Assembly: GCA_028292785.1 (NCBI GenBank)
Contig: JAQGLQ010000232.1
Location: 1-6,276 of the forward strand
Source of the DNA: Noviherbaspirillum sp.
GTDB taxonomy: Bacteria; Pseudomonadota; Gammaproteobacteria; Burkholderiales; Burkholderiaceae
DNA length: 6,276 nt
Direction of reading: 5' to 3'
Part shown: positions 1-4,988 of the stretch, one piece after another
Layout of the letters: each line of letters starts with the position of its first letter
How positions within the stretch are numbered: position 1 is the first letter of the stretch
Notes under the pieces: generated by a model
The model's input: only the letters and a program-made list of their open reading frames with translations
Told to the model about the DNA's origin: nothing
The model's database searches: none
Program-made: the position numbers and the translations under genes

Positions 1-491
1 AGGATGTCGCGCAGAGCGGCGGCCTGCGGGCTGGTGACGATGCCGATGGTCTTCGCGAAATACGGCAGCGGCTTCTTGCGAAGCGGATCGAACAAGCCTT
101 CGGCGTTGAGCTGCTCCTTTAACCGCAAAAAAGCTTCGTACAGGTTGCCAATCCCGGCCCGGCGGATCGCTTCCACATTGAGCTGGTAATCGCCGCGCGG
201 CGCATAGAGCGTGACCAGGGCCCTAACTTCCACCTTGTCGCCTTCGCGCGGCATGAAGCCCGCATATTGAGAACGTCCCCGGAACATCACGGCGCGAACC
301 TGGGCTGCGTCGTCCTTGAGCGTGAAATACCAGTGGCCCGAGGCGGCGCGCGTGAAATTCGAGATCTCGCCCGAAATCCATGCAAGCGGGAAACTGCGTT
401 CAAGCAGCCGCGAAACTGCCTGATTGAGTGCCGAGACAGTCAGCACGCCGGGGGTCTGATTGGTTGATTCCTTGATATCGCTATCGGTCAT
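1..491 (-). CDS. xseA: Exodeoxyribonuclease VII large subunit, N-terminal part (truncated by window edge)
   Basis: XseA is the large subunit of the XseA/XseB nuclease, which degrades single-stranded DNA to oligonucleotides in the cytoplasm during repair. I translated the minus strand from the ATG at 491-489. It gives 163 residues with no stop before the window edge; the family is usually about 400-460 residues, so roughly the first third is present. Residues 16-110 form the OB-fold nucleic-acid-binding domain, with the typical stretch WISGEISNF (38-46), then GHWYFTLKD (52-60) and VRAVMFRG (65-72). The catalytic domain begins near [14 protein letters not shown] (150-163). The start is supported by an AGGAAAG-type ribosome site just upstream (about 497-503 on the minus strand) and by the family's usual N-terminal length. 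The gene is divergent from exbB, so its promoter must lie in the 492-803 region. The identification is firm; the rest of the gene cannot be judged. Confidence 0.95.
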   Translation of the reverse strand, partial: MTDSDIKESTNQTPGVLTVSALNQAVSRLLERSFPLAWISGEISNFTRAASGHWYFTLKDDAAQVRAVMFRGRSQYAGFMPREGDKVEVRALVTLYAPRGDYQLNVEAIRRAGIGNLYEAFLRLKEQLNAEGLFDPLRKKPLPYFAKTIGIVTSPQAAALRDI

Positions 492-511
492 GCAGTCTTT
501 CCTTGAGGAAG

Positions 512-711
512 CTATCCACAGTTCTTTGTTTCTGTAATCCACATGTCATAAAAAAGCATATGCTATGGAGGATTTTGCTAAGTTATTGAATTAAAAAGAA
601 AAATCCATAGTGCAACACTTATGGGCAGTTCAAAAAAACGCTTACAAATCAAGTAGTTTGGGTATGGGAGCGCGACTTACGCACATTGTTATCCACAGAA
701 AGTGTGGTTAA
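512..711. promoter_or_regulatory. Cluster of five DnaA-box-like 9-mers
   Basis: Read by eye against TTATCCACA: CTATCCACA at 512-520 (one mismatch), TAATCCACA at 535-543 (one mismatch), TTACGCACA at 677-685 (one mismatch to TTATNCACA), TTATCCACA at 689-697 (perfect), and TTAACCACA on the reverse strand at 703-711 (one mismatch). With equal base frequencies, about 0.07 matches at one mismatch or fewer to TTATCCACA would be expected on both strands of 312 bp; four are present. DnaA binds such boxes at origins, at titration sites such as datA, and in DnaA-controlled promoters. Which of these applies, if any, is inference. The chromosomal origin of this group normally lies beside dnaA, which is not here. 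Confidence 0.5.
689..711. repeat. 23-bp imperfect dyad containing the perfect DnaA box
   Basis: The left arm TTATCCACA (689-697) and right arm TGTGGTTAA (703-711) are inverted copies with one mismatched pair, separated by GAAAG. It can be read as two head-to-head DnaA boxes, as an operator for a dimeric regulator, or as a weak hairpin (5-bp CCACA/TGTGG core). It ends 92 nt upstream of the exbB start codon. Confidence 0.6.
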
Positions 712-791
712 GTACCGGAAGCGCCAATGTTAAACATGCTTGCCCCTGAAGGCACGAAAGGATACATTCTGCATCCGACCGAATTTGCATC

Positions 792-797
792 AAGAGG
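792..797 (+). promoter_or_regulatory. Ribosome binding site deciding the TTG start of exbB
   Basis: AAGAGG lies 6 nt before the TTG at 804. The exbB frame has a stop at 747-749 and no ATG or GTG between that stop and 804, so this site together with the TTG is the only reasonable initiation signal. Confidence 0.65.
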
Positions 798-803
798 CCT
801 GTT

Positions 804-1409
804 TTGCTCTCCATTATTCAATCTGCGGGCTGGCCGATCTGGCCCCTGCTGATCGCTTCCGTTATCGCTTTGGCATTAATTATCGAACGCATCATGTATT
901 TGCGGCGGCCACGCATTCTGCCGCCCAACCTGCTTGACGAGGTCATCCGGGTATACCACAACGGCAAGATCTCCCCCGAGATCGTCAAGAATCTCGAGCA
1001 GAATTCCCCGCTTGGCCGCGTACTCGCGGCGGGACTGCGCAATGTCCACACGCCCCGCGACGTCATGAAGGAGTCCATCGAGGAAGCAGGGCGCGGCACC
1101 GCGCACGAACTGGAACGGTTTCTCACGACCCTCGGTACGATCGCCACGCTTGCGCCGCTGATGGGCTTGTTCGGCACCGTCGTCGGGATGATCGAGATTT
1201 TCGGCGCGCAAGATGCGACCGGCACAAATCCGGCGCAGCTGGCGCATGGAATTTCAGTAGCCTTGTACAACACCGGATTCGGACTCGCGATCGCCATGCC
1301 GACGCTGGTTTTCTATCGCCATTTCCGCGCCTTGGTCGACAGTTTCATCGTCGATATGGAGCAGCAGGCGATCAAGTTCGTCGATACGGTGCACGGCGAT
1401 CGCAAGTAA
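804..1409 (+). CDS. exbB: ExbB/TolQ/MotA-family proton channel subunit
   Basis: ExbB is the inner-membrane subunit that, with ExbD, converts the proton gradient into mechanical work. The protein has 201 residues and three membrane segments: about 11-33, 107-133 and 147-173. A cytoplasmic loop lies between the first two, and a short cytoplasmic tail ends the protein. The second segment has the family signature GLFGTVVGM (121-129). Threonines 125 and 157 fall where the channel threonines of E. coli ExbB lie. The glutamate normally found in the third segment (E. coli E176, in GIAEAL) is replaced by valine 152 in GISVALYNT. It starts at TTG 804, giving MLSIIQSAGWP, the usual N terminus of this subgroup. 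It sits 10 nt before exbD and heads the lpxK-kdsB cluster. No TonB or TolA gene is nearby, so the partner is unknown; the ExbB versus TolQ name is by context. Confidence 0.92.
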   Translation: MLSIIQSAGWPIWPLLIASVIALALIIERIMYLRRPRILPPNLLDEVIRVYHNGKISPEIVKNLEQNSPLGRVLAAGLRNVHTPRDVMKESIEEAGRGTAHELERFLTTLGTIATLAPLMGLFGTVVGMIEIFGAQDATGTNPAQLAHGISVALYNTGFGLAIAMPTLVFYRHFRALVDSFIVDMEQQAIKFVDTVHGDRK

Positions 1410-1419
1410 AGGAACAGGC

Positions 1420-1857
1420 ATGGCAATGAATTTCCGAAGAGGCAAGGGACGCGAAGACCCGGAAATCAACCTCATTCCCTTCATCGATGTGCTGCTGGTG
1501 ATCTTGATCTTCCTAATGGTCACGACCACATACAGCAAATTTACTGCTTTGCAGATTACCTTGCCGACCGCCGATGCTGAAAAGGCGATCGAGCGCCCGT
1601 CCGAAATCAATGTGGCGGTCGATTCGCAGGGACGTTATGCAATCAATAACGCCCAGGTCTCGGCGCGCGATGCCGCAGGGCTGGCTGATGAGTTAAGAAA
1701 CATTGTCGCCAGAGATCAGCCGGCGAAGAATGCGGTCATCATCATCAACGCCGATGCCACGGCCGCGCATCAATCAGTGATCAACGTGCTGGAAGCAGCG
1801 CGGCTTGCCGGTTTTGATAAGGTCACATTCGCGGCGCAGACCAGCGGCAAGAAGTGA
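1420..1857 (+). CDS. exbD: ExbD/TolR-family biopolymer transport protein
   Basis: ExbD is the stator-like partner of ExbB: a single-span inner-membrane protein with a periplasmic domain. The 145-residue product has a short basic cytoplasmic N terminus (residues 1-15) and one membrane segment at about 17-37. The membrane segment contains NLIPFIDVLLVILIF, and Asp23 corresponds to the essential protonatable aspartate of the family (D25 in E. coli ExbD). Residues about 45-141 form the periplasmic domain. The ATG at 1420 is preceded by AAAGGAA (1408-1414, overlapping the exbB stop codon) with 5-nt spacing. A second in-frame ATG at 1426 is less well placed. The gene is 10 nt after exbB, implying co-translation and a complex with it. 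The length is normal and the key residue is intact. Confidence 0.94.
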   Translation: MAMNFRRGKGREDPEINLIPFIDVLLVILIFLMVTTTYSKFTALQITLPTADAEKAIERPSEINVAVDSQGRYAINNAQVSARDAAGLADELRNIVARDQPAKNAVIIINADATAAHQSVINVLEAARLAGFDKVTFAAQTSGKK

Positions 1858-1858
1858 C

Positions 1859-1865
1859 GGAAGAG
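1859..1865 (+). promoter_or_regulatory. Ribosome binding site deciding the TTG start of lpxK
   Basis: GGAAGAG lies 4 nt before the TTG at 1870. The exbD stop (1855-1857) is in the lpxK frame, so no earlier start is possible. The next ATG, at 1915, would remove the conserved QAW segment at the N terminus. Confidence 0.6.
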
Positions 1866-1869
1866 CACT

Positions 1870-2919
1870 TTGCCCTTACAGCGATCGCCACTTGAAAACA
1901 TCCTGCCGCAAGCATGGATGCGCCGGGGATTTGTGGCGTGGGTGCTGTTGCCGGTGTCCCAGATTTTCTCGCTGCTGGCCGCATTGCGACGGGCCCTGTA
2001 TGTGGCAGGTCTGTTGAAGGTTGCCCGCATTCCGGTTCCGGTGATCGTCGTCGGCAATATTTTCGTCGGAGGCACCGGGAAAACGCCATTTACGATCTGG
2101 CTGGTCGATTGCTTGCGGCGCGCCGGTTTTTTCCCTGGCGTCATTTCGCGTGGCTACGGTGCGCGAAATGACAAGCCGCAGTCCGTCAGCGAGTTCTCCG
2201 CGCCCGAGACCGCGGGCGATGAGCCCATATTGATCGCAACGCGTGCAGGGTGTCCGGTAGTCGTCTCGCGCGATCGCGCGGCCGCGGCGCAAGCCCTGCT
2301 GCAAGCCTGCCCCGAAGTCAATATCATCGTGTCCGACGATGGATTGCAGCACTATGCTCTTGGGCGCGACATGGAAATCGTGCTGTGCGACGGGCGCGGT
2401 AACGGGAATGGCTGGCTGCTTCCCGCCGGGCCGCTGCGCGAGCCACCGTCGCGGCGGCGCGACTTTACCGTATTCAATGGCAAGCAGAGGCCTATAGACA
2501 TTCCGCCCGATGCCTTTCGGATGCAGCTGGTGGGCGAATCGGCGGAACGTCTTTTCGATCGCACGCAGAAAGTCGCGTTGCATGAAATCGCAGCGTTTCC
2601 GGTCGGGACAGGCGCATGCGCGCGGGTGCTTGCGGCGGCCGGCATCGGCAATCCGGCGCGATTCTTTACGCTGTTGCACGATGCGGGCATAGATTTCGAT
2701 GAGATGCCGCTGCCGGATCATTATGATTTTGCCGAGAATCCGTTCGCGGCAACACAGGCCGATGTCATCCTGATCACCGAGAAGGATGCAGTAAAATGTG
2801 CGCAGACCGATGCATTGAGAGACGACCCGCGCATATGGGTCGTTCCCGTGACAGCACGCATCGATGGCGGGCTGGCTGAACGAATTGTGGAGAAATGTCG
2901 TGGATTCCCGACTGCTTGA
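1870..2919 (+). CDS. lpxK: Tetraacyldisaccharide 4'-kinase LpxK
   Basis: LpxK uses ATP to phosphorylate the 4' position of tetraacyldisaccharide 1-phosphate, giving lipid IVA. It acts at the cytoplasmic face of the inner membrane. The 349-residue product has the expected length. The N-terminal hydrophobic helix (about 20-50) anchors it to the membrane. The P-loop GGTGKTP follows at 67-73, within [19 protein letters not shown] is at 93-97 and GDEP at 116-119. The Walker-B-like stretch [11 protein letters not shown] (152-162) holds Asp156/Asp157 and His161. The C-terminal family motifs are GIGNPARFF (258-266), LPDHYDF (281-287) and ITEKDAVKC (302-310). It starts at TTG 1870 because the family begins with a QAWxRRG segment, seen at residues 14-20, which an ATG start at 1915 would lose. 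It lies 12 nt after exbD and its 3' end overlaps the next gene. Confidence 0.96.
   Translation: MPLQRSPLENILPQAWMRRGFVAWVLLPVSQIFSLLAALRRALYVAGLLKVARIPVPVIVVGNIFVGGTGKTPFTIWLVDCLRRAGFFPGVISRGYGARNDKPQSVSEFSAPETAGDEPILIATRAGCPVVVSRDRAAAAQALLQACPEVNIIVSDDGLQHYALGRDMEIVLCDGRGNGNGWLLPAGPLREPPSRRRDFTVFNGKQRPIDIPPDAFRMQLVGESAERLFDRTQKVALHEIAAFPVGTGACARVLAAAGIGNPARFFTLLHDAGIDFDEMPLPDHYDFAENPFAATQADVILITEKDAVKCAQTDALRDDPRIWVVPVTARIDGGLAERIVEKCRGFPTA
2889..2893 (+). promoter_or_regulatory. Ribosome binding site supporting the GTG start of the Trm112-like gene
   Basis: GGAGA, inside the end of lpxK, lies 7 nt before the GTG at 2900. This start gives VDSRLLDI, matching the usual N terminus of the family better than an ATG at 2864, which would add 12 residues. 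Confidence 0.6.
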
Positions 2920-3094
2920 TATTCTGGTATGCCCTATCTGCAAGGGCCCGCTTGATTACGATAAGACCGCGCAGGAACTGATATGCAAGCCCGACAGGCT
3001 GGCATATCCGATCCGCGACGGCATTCCCATCATGTGGGCGGATCAGGCACGCGACGTGAACGCCGCACCGAAGCTGGCGTCGCCGGGACCATGA
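2900..3094 (+). CDS. Trm112/YcaR-like small zinc-ribbon protein (UPF0434)
   Basis: The product is a 64-residue protein of the bacterial Trm112-like family, like E. coli YcaR. It has [15 protein letters not shown] (2-16), then ELICK (26-30) and [10 protein letters not shown], with cysteines 11, 14 and 29. The eukaryotic relative Trm112 is an activating partner of methyltransferases; the role of the short bacterial form is not established, so no precise function is claimed. The GTG at 2900 was chosen over the ATG at 2864 because the family begins with MDxRLLxI and a ribosome site precedes it. The gene overlaps the last 20 bases of lpxK in another frame, suggesting translational coupling. The lpxK-ycaR-kdsB order is the same as in E. 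coli, tying it to the lipid A/Kdo genes. The C-terminal tail after residue 48 is variable and not informative. Confidence 0.9.
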   Translation: MDSRLLDILVCPICKGPLDYDKTAQELICKPDRLAYPIRDGIPIMWADQARDVNAAPKLASPGP

Positions 3095-3186
3095 CGATGT
3101 CGAGCGCGCATTGCTTCTGCCCGAGCACCATGCCTCATGAGACGGTTGCCGTCGTCGTTCTCGTCCGAACAAATCAATCCGACTAG
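3091..3186 (+). CDS. Possible 31-codon small ORF bridging the trm112-like gene and kdsB
   Basis: This open frame begins at an ATGA that overlaps the stop codon of the Trm112-like gene and ends with TAG at 3184-3186, four bases before the kdsB ATG. The predicted peptide has 31 residues and a valine-rich middle (VAVVVLV) but no motif I recognise. No good ribosome site precedes it, only GGGA at about 3085-3088, so it would depend on ribosomes finishing the upstream gene. It fills the only gap between otherwise tightly packed genes. kdsB itself lacks a clear ribosome site. This may be chance: in GC-rich DNA a 31-codon open frame is not rare. Confidence 0.22.
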   Translation: MTMSSAHCFCPSTMPHETVAVVVLVRTNQSD

Positions 3187-3190
3187 CACG

Positions 3191-3943
3191 ATGTTCTTCA
3201 CCATCATCATTCCCGCCCGGCTGGCATCGACGCGGCTTCCCGAAAAGCCGCTCGCCGATCTTGGCGGCAAGCCCATGGTTGTGCGGGTCGCCGAGCGTGC
3301 TGCGCAATCCGGTGCGGCCAGCGTTGTCGTGGCGACCGATCATGCCGATATCGTCGCGGCCTGCAGGCAGCACGGTGTAGAGGCGTTGATGACGCGCTCC
3401 GATCATCCTTCAGGCACCGACCGCATCGCGGAGGTGGCGCATGCGATGGCATTGCCGGCCGATGCCGTGGTCGTCAATGTGCAGGGAGATGAGCCGCTGA
3501 TCGATCCCGCGTTGATTGCTTCCACAGCCGCTCTGATCCGTGACGGCGTGCCGATGGCGACCGCGGCACATCCGCTCACCGAGAGCGATGATGTGTTCAA
3601 TCCGAATGTGGTGAAGGTCGTGCTGGACAAGACGGGGAGGGCGCTTTATTTTTCGCGCGCCGCCATTCCCTGGCATCGCGACGGTTTTGCCAGGTCCAAG
3701 GATTCGCTTCCGCCCGGCTACCAGCCGCTGCGCCATATCGGCCTTTATGCATACAGCAACGCGTTCCTGCAGAACTATCCTCGGCTTCCCCTGTCGCCGC
3801 TGGAGCAGATCGAAGCGCTGGAGCAGCTGCGCGTGCTGTGGAATGGCTTCCCGATCGCGGTGCACGTATCGCCGACGGCACCAGCCGCGGGTGTGGATAC
3901 GCCTGACGATCTCGCCCGCGTACGCAGATATTTCGGTGGCTGA
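3191..3943 (+). CDS. kdsB: 3-deoxy-manno-octulosonate cytidylyltransferase (CMP-Kdo synthetase)
   Basis: KdsB joins CTP and Kdo to give CMP-Kdo and pyrophosphate in the cytoplasm. CMP-Kdo is the donor used to add Kdo to lipid IVA, the product of LpxK. The 250-residue protein has the family's usual length. It shows [17 protein letters not shown] (5-21; nucleotide-binding loop), SGTDR (74-78), [10 protein letters not shown] (95-104) with metal-binding Asp100, YFSRAAIPW (153-161), RHIGLYAY (171-178), [10 protein letters not shown] (205-214) and GVDTPDDL (234-241) with the second metal aspartate near 236. The start is ATG 3191, giving [10 protein letters not shown] as in other KdsB proteins; an ATG at 3137 would add 18 unrelated residues. 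No good ribosome site precedes 3191, which suggests coupling or weak initiation. It probably ends the exbB operon, but I see no intrinsic terminator after it. Confidence 0.96.
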   Translation: MFFTIIIPARLASTRLPEKPLADLGGKPMVVRVAERAAQSGAASVVVATDHADIVAACRQHGVEALMTRSDHPSGTDRIAEVAHAMALPADAVVVNVQGDEPLIDPALIASTAALIRDGVPMATAAHPLTESDDVFNPNVVKVVLDKTGRALYFSRAAIPWHRDGFARSKDSLPPGYQPLRHIGLYAYSNAFLQNYPRLPLSPLEQIEALEQLRVLWNGFPIAVHVSPTAPAAGVDTPDDLARVRRYFGG

Positions 3944-3991
3944 GTAGGCGAAAATCAAGGCTCGGGCATCGGTTCGGTGAAATTCTGTGGT

Positions 3992-4008
3992 AAGTTTCGT
4001 GCAAACTT
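3992..4008. repeat. 17-bp interrupted palindrome upstream of adk
   Basis: AAGTTT (3992-3997) and AAACTT (4003-4008) are perfect inverted arms around CGTGC. The right arm touches a candidate -35 element (TTGGTG, 4007-4012). It may be an operator or a weak hairpin; it lacks the GC stem and T-run of a terminator. Confidence 0.35.
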
Positions 4009-4075
4009 GGTGTGATAAAAAGGGCATGCCTATAGCGCCATCGCCGTGACACCAGAAACCGCAATAGAATTTAAA
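4007..4075 (+). promoter_or_regulatory. Candidate adk promoter region (two weak sigma-70-like alternatives)
   Basis: Two pairs can be drawn. TTGGTG (4007-4012) and TATAGC (4031-4036) are 18 bp apart, which would give a leader of about 50 nt. GTGACA (4046-4051) and TTTAAA (4070-4075) are also 18 bp apart; they match the -35 consensus better but leave only about 12 nt before the start codon. The 150-bp gap after kdsB and its rise in A/T content make a separate adk promoter likely, but neither pair is strong. Confidence 0.3.
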
Positions 4076-4084
4076 ACTAGTTAG

Positions 4085-4750
<666 letters not shown>

Positions 4751-4786
4751 AGACAAAAAGCGGACCATGTGTCCGCTTTTTGTTTT
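4751..4786 (+). terminator. Strong Rho-independent terminator after adk
   Basis: A perfect 13-bp inverted repeat, ACAAAAAGCGGAC (4753-4765) with GTCCGCTTTTTGT (4771-4783), encloses a 5-nt loop CATGT. The T-run continues to 4786. It begins directly after the adk stop codon. Confidence 0.93.
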
Positions 4787-4988
4787 CATCGGATATCGGA
4801 ACAGGCCCCAAGTTAGCCAAGCCTGAATCCTGCATGCCGGCATCAGCCGGGTAGCGGAAAGTTTTGCGGTACGTAGTACCCATGGAATGACGACAGCAGA
4901 TTCACGTCTCAGCAGGAATTTGCCGTCGCCGTTCTCCGGAACGTCGTAGTTGTTTTAACTTTGTCGTATACAACATGGAGGAGAACAA
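4787..4988. other. Intergenic region adk-hppA with short palindromes, possible degenerate dispersed repeat
   Basis: No gene is supported here. It holds ATGCCGGCAT (4834-4843, perfect palindrome), CCGGC-ATCA-GCCGG (4837-4850, small GC hairpin) and GGTAC-GTA-GTACC (4868-4880). The text around GAATCCTGCATGCCGGC (4825-4841) and GGAATGACG (4884-4892) resembles the ends of the dispersed palindromic repeats common between genes in proteobacteria, but the match is degenerate. The hppA promoter must lie here. TTGTTT (4950-4955) and TATACA (4967-4972) are only 11 bp apart, so I could not assign it with confidence. Confidence 0.4.
4977..4983 (+). promoter_or_regulatory. Strong ribosome binding site of hppA
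   Basis: GGAGGAG, 5 nt before ATG 4989, is close to the ideal anti-16S match and is the strongest such site in the window. It rules out the out-of-frame ATG at 4975. Confidence 0.8.

Larger units (their letters stand above)
492..803. promoter_or_regulatory. Divergent AT-rich intergenic region between xseA and exbB, with DnaA-box-like sites
   Basis: This 312-bp stretch has no convincing gene. It separates the divergent xseA and exbB, so it should hold the promoters of both. Positions about 540-660 are much richer in A/T than the flanking genes. Both sides of that part carry 9-mers resembling the DnaA box TTATCCACA: 512-520, 535-543, 677-685, 689-697 (perfect) and 703-711 (reverse strand). There are also a 10-bp palindrome AGCATATGCT at 555-564, a 7-bp inverted repeat (CTATGGA at 563-569 with TCCATAG at 604-610) and ATGTT-A-AACAT at 727-737. 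I could not fix a convincing sigma-70 promoter in either direction, and I see no Fur-type site. A short ORF at 740-937 here is a shadow of exbB in another frame. Confidence 0.6.

Noticed and set aside
512..711. The DnaA-box cluster as the chromosomal origin itself
   Set aside because: No dnaA, dnaN, rpmH or parA/B gene is next to it and I cannot see 13-mer repeats typical of an unwinding element; kept only as a candidate DnaA-binding region.
492..803. Fur box controlling exbB/exbD
   Set aside because: I looked for the GATAATGATTATC-type palindrome because TonB-linked exbBD genes are often iron-regulated, but found nothing close.
740..937. ATG-started 65-codon ORF upstream of and overlapping exbB
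   Set aside because: Most of it is an out-of-frame reading of the exbB N terminus, and the true gene has its own ribosome site at 792-797.
2864..2899. Upstream ATG as the start of the Trm112-like gene
   Set aside because: The extra 12 residues do not match the family, and GTG 2900 has a correctly spaced GGAGA.
1876..2943. 355-codon open frame on the minus strand opposite lpxK
   Set aside because: Its translation has no recognisable motif and is rich in Arg/His/Cys as expected from an antisense frame of a GC-rich gene; lpxK on the plus strand has every family motif.
3137..3190. Upstream ATG as the kdsB start
   Set aside because: It adds 18 residues absent from KdsB proteins, which begin right at the IIIPAR motif, and has no ribosome site.
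4938..4970. ECF-sigma promoter (GGAAC ... CGTA) for hppA
   Set aside because: GGAAC at 4938-4942 and CGTA at 4965-4968 are about 22 bp apart, too far for the usual 16-17 bp spacing.
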